Below are positions 24,999-32,321 of a DNA stretch of 64,000 bases, piece after piece; positions within the stretch are counted from its first letter, which is position 1; each line of letters begins with the position of its first letter. The position numbers and the translations under genes were made by a program. Location: the NCBI GenBank assembly GCA_023410445.1, contig JAEYPT010000001.1:186001-250000 (forward strand), given 5' to 3'. Below the pieces are notes generated by a model. It was not told the DNA's origin, searched no databases, and saw only the letters and a program-made list of their open reading frames with translations. Source of the DNA: Bacillota bacterium. GTDB lineage: Bacteria > Bacillota > Clostridia > Oscillospirales > Acutalibacteraceae.

Positions 24999-25829
24999 GT
25001 GAGAAATACGAAAAAAGTCTTGTCGATTGCCGGATCAGACTGCAGCGGCGGCGCGGGGATTCAGGCGGATCTGAAAACCTTTGCCGCTTACGGCGTTTAT
25101 GGCATGAGCGTGATTACATCCGTAGTTGCGGAAAATACGTCGCACGTCATCCGATCTCAGAATATCACACCGGATATCATTGAAGACCAGATGGATGCCG
25201 TCTTTGAAGACATCGGCGCCGACGCCGTAAAAGTGGGAATGCTGCCGAGCTCCGCCTGCATGGAGGCGGTGGCTCGCCAGCTTCGGAAATACCAGCCCCG
25301 GAATATCGTCGTCGATCCCGTTATGATTGCGAAAGGTGGAAGTCCGCTCATGCAGCCGAATGCGGTTGATACCCTAATCTGCGAAATTCTGCCGCTGGCA
25401 GACCTGCTCACGCCCAATATTCCGGAGGCTTGCAGAATATCCGGCCTGCCGATTGAGACCCCGGCGGATCAAAAGCGAGCCGCAGAAAAAATTGCGGGGA
25501 TGGGTGTGAAGGCTGTGCTTGTGAAAGGCGGTCATGCCCGGGGGGACGCGGAGGACGTCCTATTTGACGGCATACGGTTTTATTCGTTCAGAGCCGGGCG
25601 CATTCCCACCAAAAACACGCATGGAACCGGCTGTACCCTTTCTTCCGCGATTGCGGCGAACCTTGCGCTGGGCCTTGACCTGAGCGAAGCGGTAGCGGAA
25701 GCGAAGGACTACGTTACCACGGCGATTCTTCACGCGCTGCCGCTTGGAAAAGGCTGCGGTCCAACAAATCATTTTTATCAACTATACCGAAACGGATTAC
25801 AGAGAGGAGCAGATTCAGATGAACGGTAA
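24999..25829 (+). CDS. thiD: Hydroxymethylpyrimidine/phosphomethylpyrimidine kinase
   Basis: Phosphorylates HMP and HMP-P for thiamine synthesis. 276 residues from GTG 24999 with AAAGGAAAAG upstream. Family marks: VLSIAGSDCSGGAGIQAD at the start, VVDPVMIAKGG, LTPNIPEA and the anion-hole/catalytic THGTGCTLSSAIAA near residue 210. First gene after the riboswitches; it overlaps thiC by 11 bases. Confidence 0.95.
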   Translation: MRNTKKVLSIAGSDCSGGAGIQADLKTFAAYGVYGMSVITSVVAENTSHVIRSQNITPDIIEDQMDAVFEDIGADAVKVGMLPSSACMEAVARQLRKYQPRNIVVDPVMIAKGGSPLMQPNAVDTLICEILPLADLLTPNIPEACRISGLPIETPADQKRAAEKIAGMGVKAVLVKGGHARGDAEDVLFDGIRFYSFRAGRIPTKNTHGTGCTLSSAIAANLALGLDLSEAVAEAKDYVTTAILHALPLGKGCGPTNHFYQLYRNGLQRGADSDER

Positions 25830-27129
25830 AACACAGATGGAATCGGCCCGGGATGGCGAAACCACAAAAGAACTGTTGCAGGTGGCGGAAGACGAAGGAA
25901 TTGCGAAAGAGGAGCTGCTGCCGCTGGTGGCTTCCGGCAAAGCCGTAATTCCCGCCAATATCCGGCATACGACACTGCACCCTTATGGCATCGGCGGAGG
26001 CCTGCGCACAAAAATCAACGTCAATCTCGGCGTTTCCGGCGACTGTGCCGATTACAGCAACGAAATGGAAAAGGTTCGGCTGGCGGAAAAATTCGGCGCG
26101 GAAGCAATCATGGATTTGAGCAACTACGGCAAAACGCGAGAATTCCGGAAAAAACTGATCGAAACCTCTCCGGCGATGATCGGGACGGTTCCCGTTTATG
26201 ACGCCATTGGCTATCTGGAAAAGGACCTCAAAGATATTACGGCACAGGATTTCCTCAAGGTTGTGCGCCTGCACGCGGAAGAGGGCGTCGATTTCATGAC
26301 GATCCACGCGGGGCTGAACCGCCGCGCCGTGGACGTATTCCTGCGGGAAAAACGGCAGATGAACATTGTTTCCCGCGGTGGCTCCCTGCTGTTCGCATGG
26401 ATGAAGCTAACGGGAAATGAGAATCCCTTTTACGAGCACTTCGACGAGTTGCTTGACATTCTGCACGAATACGACGTTACCATGAGCCTCGGCGACGCCC
26501 TGCGGCCCGGCAGCATTGCGGACGCGACCGACGCTTCCCAGATCACCGAGCTTACGGAAATCGGGTACCTGACAAAGCGCGCGTGGGAACGCGGCGTTCA
26601 GGTCCTTGTGGAGGGGCCCGGCCACATGGCGATGGATGAAATCGCAGCCAATATGAAACTGGAAAAGCGCCTTTGCCACGGTGCTCCGTTTTATGTGCTG
26701 GGACCTCTTGTCACGGATATTGCGCCCGGTTACGATCACATCACCTCCGCCATCGGCGGAGCCATTGCGGCGGCGAACGGCGCGGACTTTCTGTGCTATG
26801 TTACGCCGGCAGAGCACCTTCGCCTGCCCGATCTGCAGGATGTCAAGGACGGAATCGTCGCTTCAAAAATTGCAGCGCACGCGGCGGATATCGCCAAAGG
26901 TGTGAAAAATGCGCGCAATGCCGATTATGCGATCAGCGAAGCGCGCCGGAAGCTGGATTGGGAAGAGACGTTTCGCCTGTCGCTGGACGGTGAAAAGGCA
27001 AGGAATTACTACGAAAGTGTTCCCCCGGCAGACCGGCACAGCTGTTCCATGTGCGGTAAGATGTGCGCGGTGCGTACGATGAACCGGATCCTGGAAGGGC
27101 TTGATCTGGAATTAAACGGAAAGAATTGA
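25819..27129 (+). CDS. thiC: Phosphomethylpyrimidine synthase ThiC
   Basis: Radical-SAM enzyme that rearranges AIR to HMP-P. 436 residues from ATG 25819, which has GAGGAG upstream; the frame is open earlier but overlaps thiD. This is the short clostridial/archaeal form without the long N-terminal domain of enterobacterial ThiC. Conserved blocks NLGVSGDCADY, DLSNYGKTREF, SRGGSLL, EGPGHMAMDE and GPLVTDIAPGYDH are present. The C-terminal cluster motif is CSMCGKMC, i.e. CX2CX3C, one residue shorter in the second gap than the textbook CX2CX4C. Confidence 0.95.
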   Translation: MNGKTQMESARDGETTKELLQVAEDEGIAKEELLPLVASGKAVIPANIRHTTLHPYGIGGGLRTKINVNLGVSGDCADYSNEMEKVRLAEKFGAEAIMDLSNYGKTREFRKKLIETSPAMIGTVPVYDAIGYLEKDLKDITAQDFLKVVRLHAEEGVDFMTIHAGLNRRAVDVFLREKRQMNIVSRGGSLLFAWMKLTGNENPFYEHFDELLDILHEYDVTMSLGDALRPGSIADATDASQITELTEIGYLTKRAWERGVQVLVEGPGHMAMDEIAANMKLEKRLCHGAPFYVLGPLVTDIAPGYDHITSAIGGAIAAANGADFLCYVTPAEHLRLPDLQDVKDGIVASKIAAHAADIAKGVKNARNADYAISEARRKLDWEETFRLSLDGEKARNYYESVPPADRHSCSMCGKMCAVRTMNRILEGLDLELNGKN

Positions 27130-27135
27130 GAAGGG

Positions 27136-27975
27136 ATGAGTAAGATGGAGAAGGAACTTGCTGAAAAAATTGGAACCATACTTCAGACGGTAAGGGAGAA
27201 AAAGCCGCTTGTTCATCACATTACGAACTATGTCACCGTGAACGACTGCGCGAATATCACGCTGGCTATTGGCGCTTCGCCCATTATGGCGGATGACATC
27301 GGCGAGGTGAAAGAGATCACGTCGATCTCTTCGGCGCTGGTGCTCAATATCGGCACACTGAACGAGTGGACGATCAAATCCATGCTGGCCGCCGGAAAAA
27401 CCGCCAATGAAAAGGGGATTCCCGTCGTGTTTGACCCGGTGGGGGCTGGTGCGTCCGCGCTGCGGAATGAAACGGTTCAGCGCATCCTGCAAGAAGTGAA
27501 AATTAGCGTTCTGCGCGGTAATATGTCCGAAATCCGCTTTGCCGCGGGGCTTCAGGCCACAACGAAGGGCGTTGACGCCTCCGAGGCGGATCTGAGAAGC
27601 GGAACGGAGCAGGGGTGTGCGATTGCGGCGGCAGCCGCGCAAAAATACAACTGTGTTGCGGCGATTACCGGCGCTACGGATATTGTAGCGGACACACGGC
27701 GGACACTGTTGCTCGGGAACGGAACAAAGCTGCTTTCTGGCGTGACGGGCACCGGATGCATGTGCACCTCCCTTGTTGCTTCCTTCTGCGGCGCGGCCGA
27801 GGACGATTTACTCTCCGCCGCGGGGGGCATCCTCTGCATGAGTATTGCGGGTGAACTTGCGGCGGAAAAAGCAGGGGAGACAGGCAGCGGCAGCTTTCAT
27901 ACGGCTATCGTAGATGCCGTTAGTAAAATGAATGCAGAAATATTGGTGGAGAGGGCGAAAATCCGTGAAGCCTGA
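27136..27975 (+). CDS. thiM: Hydroxyethylthiazole kinase
   Basis: Salvages thiazole alcohol to thiazole phosphate. 279 residues. PLVHHITNYVTVNDCAN at the N-terminus, DPVGAGASALR, and the ATP/anion-hole motif GVTGTGCMCTSLVA near 200 are typical. The presence of thiM with thiC, thiD and thiE but without thiG, thiS or thiH here suggests de novo pyrimidine synthesis combined with thiazole salvage at this locus. Start at 27136 or the ATG three codons in. Confidence 0.95.
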   Translation: MSKMEKELAEKIGTILQTVREKKPLVHHITNYVTVNDCANITLAIGASPIMADDIGEVKEITSISSALVLNIGTLNEWTIKSMLAAGKTANEKGIPVVFDPVGAGASALRNETVQRILQEVKISVLRGNMSEIRFAAGLQATTKGVDASEADLRSGTEQGCAIAAAAAQKYNCVAAITGATDIVADTRRTLLLGNGTKLLSGVTGTGCMCTSLVASFCGAAEDDLLSAAGGILCMSIAGELAAEKAGETGSGSFHTAIVDAVSKMNAEILVERAKIREA

Positions 27976-28612
27976 AATTGACTACCGTCTTTATCTGGTA
28001 ACCGACCACGAGCTCATGAGCACTCCCACACTGGAGGACGCCGTCGAGCAGGCGATTGCCGGGGGCGCAACGCTGATTCAGCTGAGGGAGAAGGATCTGT
28101 CGTCTCTGGAGTTTTATCAGACGGCGAAGCGAATCAAGCAGATTACCGACCGCTGCCACGTTCCCTTGATTATCAATGACCGGGCAGATATCGCTTTGGC
28201 AGTCAATGCCGAAGGAGTTCACGTTGGCCAGAGTGACCTGCCCGCGAAAATCGTGCGTTCCATGGTCGGGGAAGACAAAATTATCGGCGTTTCGGTTTCT
28301 ACGCTGGAGGAGGCGCGCCGCGCTCAGGCTGATGGCGCGGATTACCTTGGGGTAGGCGCCATGTTTGCGACGGGAACGAAGACCGACGCCGCGATTGTCT
28401 CTATGGAAGAGTTGAAACAAATCCACAAAAATGTGAAACTCCCGATTGTGGTAATCGGCGGCATCAATGAAAAAACCATCCCCAGTTTTGCTGGAACGGG
28501 GATCGACGGCATAGCGGTGGTATCGGCCCTGATTGCGGCGAAAAATATCGCCGCGGAGGCAAAAAAGCTCAGGCAGTTGACCGGCTGCCTGAACAGACCG
28601 AAAGAAATCTGA
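27965..28612 (+). CDS. thiE: Thiamine-phosphate synthase
   Basis: Joins HMP-PP and thiazole phosphate to thiamine phosphate. 215 residues from GTG 27965, which overlaps the thiM stop by 11 bases and has GGAGAGGG upstream. TIM-barrel motifs: LIQLREKDLSS, LIINDRADIALAVNAEGVHVGQ, GVGAMFATGTK and VVIGGINEKT are intact. Confidence 0.95.
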   Translation: MKPEIDYRLYLVTDHELMSTPTLEDAVEQAIAGGATLIQLREKDLSSLEFYQTAKRIKQITDRCHVPLIINDRADIALAVNAEGVHVGQSDLPAKIVRSMVGEDKIIGVSVSTLEEARRAQADGADYLGVGAMFATGTKTDAAIVSMEELKQIHKNVKLPIVVIGGINEKTIPSFAGTGIDGIAVVSALIAAKNIAAEAKKLRQLTGCLNRPKEI

Positions 28613-28621
28613 GAACAGAAA

Positions 28622-28654
28622 AAGCGCCGCCTGACGAAAACGCAGGCGGCGCTT
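28622..28654. terminator. Terminator between thiE and the ABC importer
   Basis: AAGCGCCGCCTG (28622-28633) pairs perfectly over 12 bases with CAGGCGGCGCTT (28643-28654), with A-rich and T-containing flanks. It sits between convergent operons and may act on both. Confidence 0.8.
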
Positions 28655-28698
28655 ACTTATTGTAAATTCATTGGCTTCGGCATGCCGGGAAAGGCTGA

Positions 28699-29574
28699 TC
28701 AGCCCTTCACCGCGCCTGCAATGACACTTTTTTGCAATTGGTCGCTGAACATAAAATAAATGATCAGGGTAGGAACCGTAGCGATGACAAGCCCCGCCCC
28801 AATGGGTCCCCAATGCGTTCCCTGCTGGCCGGAGAGCGACATAATACCGACCGTAAGAGTCTTTAACTTCTCATTACTGAGAAATGTATTCGCAAACATC
28901 AATTCATTCCAGGAGGAAAGGAAGGTAAAAATCGCAACCGTGGCAATCGCCGGGCGAACCAGCGGCAGCACAATATTGTAAAACATGCTGTAGATGCTGC
29001 ATCCGTCCAGACAGGCCGATTCCTCGATTTCTTTCGGAACACCCCGAAAGAAGCCCGCCATAATGAAAATGCCCATGGGCAGCGCGAACGCTGTGTAAGG
29101 CAGAATCAACGACAGGTAGCTGTTGAGAATCCCCAGATTTTTCAGAACAATAAACAGGGGAAGAAGCGTCGCATGGAGCGGTACCATCAGGCCGAGAAGA
29201 ATGAAGGTCAAGAACGCCCCGCTCATTTTCCAGTGCATACGTGCAATCGCATAAGCGGAGGTCGTAATCAGAAAGGTCGAGAGAACGATGGTGATCCCTG
29301 TCACGATCACACTGTTGAGCAGATAAACTGAAACGTTGCCGCCGGTTAATGCTTCGGAATAATTGGAAAATCTCCATACCTCCGGCATCCCCATAGCATT
29401 TCCGCTGAAAATTTCATTGTTATCTTTAAAGGAGAAAAGGAAAAGCCAGATTAACGGGTAAACCTGTATCACGGTAAAAATCCCCAGGAGCAGATACATC
29501 ACGAGAGTGGAAACCCTGATTTTCTTTTTCACACTGGGTTTTATGCTGGAATTAGCCTTCATATGTACCACCAT
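28699..29574 (-). CDS. Sugar ABC transporter permease, MalG/AraQ type
   Basis: 291 residues with six transmembrane helices. The cytoplasmic EAA loop is EIEESACLDGCSIYSMFYNIVLPLVRP (about residues 195-220), with the conserved Gly. CUT1-family permease working with the permease and binding protein upstream. An ATG four codons in (29562) has a GGTGG at good distance and is an alternative start. No ATPase gene is nearby, so a shared MsiK/MsmX-type ATPase elsewhere is likely (inference). Confidence 0.92.
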   Translation of the reverse strand: MVVHMKANSSIKPSVKKKIRVSTLVMYLLLGIFTVIQVYPLIWLFLFSFKDNNEIFSGNAMGMPEVWRFSNYSEALTGGNVSVYLLNSVIVTGITIVLSTFLITTSAYAIARMHWKMSGAFLTFILLGLMVPLHATLLPLFIVLKNLGILNSYLSLILPYTAFALPMGIFIMAGFFRGVPKEIEESACLDGCSIYSMFYNIVLPLVRPAIATVAIFTFLSSWNELMFANTFLSNEKLKTLTVGIMSLSGQQGTHWGPIGAGLVIATVPTLIIYFMFSDQLQKSVIAGAVKG

Positions 29575-29577
29575 TCT

Positions 29578-30468
29578 TCAATCCGTAACATTTTTACTGA
29601 AAAGTTTATTGATGACCACGGTAAAAACAAGGCATTCTACGATAATAAAAATAGCCATCGCGCTTCCGTATCCATATTGAGAGCGTGAAAAAATAGTCGT
29701 GTACATCAAGGTGGTCGGAACGTCCGTAGAGTGCAGAGGGCCGCCGCCCGTCATGACATAGATCAGATCGAACGCTTTGAACGATCCGGTTACGGCAAAA
29801 ATAATACAGACGCTGATGATCGGTTTCATCAGGGGGATTGTAATATGGAATGCCGTTGCCAGCTCGCCGGCGCCGTCAATGCGGGCCGCTTCGTAAATAT
29901 CCGGCGAAATTGATTTTGCGCCGGCATACAGCAGAAGCATATGGTAGCCGACATATTGCCAAAGCATGGCGACAAAGACGGAGGCCAAAGCCGTTTTCGT
30001 GTCAGCAAGCCAGGCGTCCGAAAGGGCTCCGAGTCCGACAGCTTTCAGCACCGAGTTGAGCATGCCGTAATCGGCATGATAGATTTTCATCCACAGCTGT
30101 CCGATGACAACCGTAGCAATAATCACCGGAATAAAAAAGACCGTCCGGAAGAAACGTTCTCCCCGGATTCCCCTTGCAAGGGTCAACGCTAAAAGCAGAG
30201 AAAGCGGGAGCTGAATTCCGACGGAGATGGCTGCTAAAATCAGGGAGTTAATCACGGACTGTGTAAACCCGTCGGTATTATTGACAAATAGATTCTGGTA
30301 ATTCTCGAATCCAATAAACGTTCCTGGTGTAAATCCGTCCCACTTTAATGTGCTGTATTGAAGGGAGAAAAAAATAGGTACTACGACAATTACGGTAAAC
30401 AGGAGAAGGGTTGGAAAGGTAAAAAAGAAGATTGCCTTTTTATCTCTTAGTAATCTGTCCATAAACAT
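29578..30468 (-). CDS. Sugar ABC transporter permease, MalF/UgpA type
   Basis: 296 residues from ATG 30468, preceded by GAGAG; the open frame reaches 30507. Six transmembrane helices, a short N-terminus (MFMDRLLRDKK) and the EAA loop DIYEAARIDGAGELATAFHI place it in the CUT1 group. It ends 4 bases before the second permease begins. Confidence 0.92.
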   Translation of the reverse strand: MFMDRLLRDKKAIFFFTFPTLLLFTVIVVVPIFFSLQYSTLKWDGFTPGTFIGFENYQNLFVNNTDGFTQSVINSLILAAISVGIQLPLSLLLALTLARGIRGERFFRTVFFIPVIIATVVIGQLWMKIYHADYGMLNSVLKAVGLGALSDAWLADTKTALASVFVAMLWQYVGYHMLLLYAGAKSISPDIYEAARIDGAGELATAFHITIPLMKPIISVCIIFAVTGSFKAFDLIYVMTGGGPLHSTDVPTTLMYTTIFSRSQYGYGSAMAIFIIVECLVFTVVINKLFSKNVTD

Positions 30469-30520
30469 CGGCTCTCTTTTCAGATTCAATTCTTGGAAGT
30501 CGTGCAATTATGAAAAGGAT

Positions 30521-30554
30521 TTTCCCTGTTAAGGACAAAGCGATAACAGGGAAA
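30521..30554 (-). other. Intercistronic mRNA hairpin between binding protein and permease
   Basis: TTTCCCTGTTA (30521-30531) pairs with TAACAGGGAAA (30544-30554), 11 perfect pairs, without a clear T-run. Such hairpins after binding-protein genes protect the upstream mRNA and reduce read-through, giving more binding protein than permease. Confidence 0.65.
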
Positions 30555-30578
30555 ACCGGAACTGCAATATTGCTTTTC

Positions 30579-31925
30579 TTAGGACTTATTGATTTTCGCC
30601 TGCATTTGCTTGCTGTAATCCGCGGGTGCGATTGTTTTTCCGAACAGGCTCTGAACCAGATCCAGATGGGTCTGAGCATCGTCACCGGTCAGGTACAGAT
30701 CCCATGCGGGAACGCTGCCGGTCGAACCTGTCACGATTTTATCCATAATCTCTTTGGAGAGCGGGTCGATCTTGGACTGATCAATGGAATCGTATTTCCA
30801 TTCAGGGAGCCCGGCGCCGCACTGATACATATTGGTTGAAAGTGCGGATGCAAGGTATTTGACAGCCTGAACGGCCTGATCCTTATACTTGGTGTTTGCG
30901 CTTATGCACAGAGCGTCTGCGCCGCCGCCAAGATATTCGGTGTCAACACCTTTTCCGCCGGCAATCGTCGGGAATTTCACTGCGCTGACTTTTCCCTTCA
31001 GGGCTGCGTCGATGTTCTGTGCTTCAAAGTTTCCGCCGAAATACATCGGAATTTTGCCCTGAGTAAACTGAGCGGTGGCGTCGTCGCGTGTTGTGCTTAA
31101 AACGCCCTTTGTGAAAGCGCCTGCGTCAACAAGGTCTTCCAGTTTCTGCGCGGCATCGGTGAACGGCTGCTGATCATAGGAAGCTTTCTTGTTCAAAGCA
31201 TCCAGGCAGGTTGAAGCACCGGCTTCGCGGAGGGCGATCATGTCAAAATACCACATGCCCGGCCATTCGTCTTTTTCACCGACTGCCATCGGGGTAAGCC
31301 CCTTCGATTTAAAGGTCTTAACAGCGGTCAGCAGTTCGTCAAACGTCGTCGGCACTTTGACCCCATACTGTTTGAACAGATCGTTGTTTACATACAGGGC
31401 GCCCGCCTGCTGATTGTAGGTAAGGCCGTAGACCTTTCCATTGTAGGTAATATTCGTCAGCGCTCCGTTGAGCATTTTGTCCTTTGTGCCGTCGTTCAGA
31501 TAATCGTCGAGCGGCAGGATTTTTCCGGCGTCGGCAAAGGGCTTGGTAAACCCACCAGCCCAGCTATAGATGATGTCCGGTGCGCTGTCGCCGGCAATTG
31601 CGGTTTTGATTTTCGTTTTGTACGCATTGTTCTCCGTAGAGCTTGCGTCGATCTGGATATCCGGATGATCGGAGTTCCACTGTTTAATGGTATTTGCCAT
31701 GACATGCAGGTCATCGTTCGTGTAGTTGTTCCAGAACGTCAGGGTAACCTTTTCAGTAGAAGCGGAAGCAGCGGGTGCGGCGCTGCTGGCGGCCGGGGCC
31801 TGAGATTGTGCGGGTGCGGCAGCCGGAGCCTGAGACTGAGCCGCCGGGGTTTGAGAACACGCGGTTGCTATTGTCAATAGCATGGAAGCGCCTAATACGC
31901 TGGCCAGTAATCGCCTGGAATTCAT
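30579..31925 (-). CDS. Extracellular sugar-binding lipoprotein (CUT1)
   Basis: 448 residues from ATG 31925, which has AAGGAGGAG upstream; the longer frame to 32039 lacks a start context. A lipoprotein signal (MNSRRLLASVLGASMLL, then ATACSQ) is followed by a low-complexity Ala/Gln/Ser/Pro linker (about 25-65) and a type 1 binding-protein fold (VTLTFWNNYTNDDLH, DIIYSWAGG). Next to a GH3 enzyme, its ligand is probably a beta-linked oligosaccharide such as xylo- or cello-oligosaccharides (inference). Confidence 0.9.
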   Translation of the reverse strand: MNSRRLLASVLGASMLLTIATACSQTPAAQSQAPAAAPAQSQAPAASSAAPAASASTEKVTLTFWNNYTNDDLHVMANTIKQWNSDHPDIQIDASSTENNAYKTKIKTAIAGDSAPDIIYSWAGGFTKPFADAGKILPLDDYLNDGTKDKMLNGALTNITYNGKVYGLTYNQQAGALYVNNDLFKQYGVKVPTTFDELLTAVKTFKSKGLTPMAVGEKDEWPGMWYFDMIALREAGASTCLDALNKKASYDQQPFTDAAQKLEDLVDAGAFTKGVLSTTRDDATAQFTQGKIPMYFGGNFEAQNIDAALKGKVSAVKFPTIAGGKGVDTEYLGGGADALCISANTKYKDQAVQAVKYLASALSTNMYQCGAGLPEWKYDSIDQSKIDPLSKEIMDKIVTGSTGSVPAWDLYLTGDDAQTHLDLVQSLFGKTIAPADYSKQMQAKINKS

Positions 31926-32154
31926 AACTAACTCCTCCTTAATAATATAGATGATCTGTTTTACCGAGCCGTTCCGGACAATTCTCCCAAGTTCCATTTG
32001 ACACGGTGAAACATGTGAACCGACAAGCCGGTGCAGCATATCATTTTTTGTCTTTACTCATCCGACGGTGCAGCGATATTTAGGAGGACAATTCAGCTAT
32101 GTAAGATCGTAATTGGGTGATATTGAATAAAAATGTTATTAATTCAATTTTATT

Positions 32155-32183
32155 TTGTTGTTTTTACTATCGTATATTATAAA
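32155..32183 (+). promoter_or_regulatory. Putative promoter of the GH3 gene
   Basis: TTGTTG at 32155-32160, a 17-base spacer and TATAAA at 32178-32183, within an AT-rich stretch. CGTAT...ATACG arms flank the -10 (32171-32187). The 31926-32321 region between the divergent operons has no gene; besides this and the hairpin at 32260-32321 I see only AT-rich sequence. Confidence 0.5.
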
Positions 32184-32259
32184 TACGCAAAATTGCTTGT
32201 TCAATAGGATTTTTCAATTACAGCAAAAATTGATGATTAATGAGCAAGAATTGATAAGA

Positions 32260-32321
32260 CTGGCGGCTTCCAAAAAGCTTAAGATTAAGATATACAATAC
32301 GCCGTAATTGGAGGCTGCCAG
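32260..32321 (+). promoter_or_regulatory. Leader hairpin that sequesters the GH3 ribosome site
   Basis: CTGGCGGCTTCCAA (32260-32273) can pair over all 14 positions (two G-U) with TTGGAGGCTGCCAG (32308-32321), around a 34-base loop. The 3' arm contains the Shine-Dalgarno sequence TTGGAGG and ends at the base before the ATG. See findings. Confidence 0.6.
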
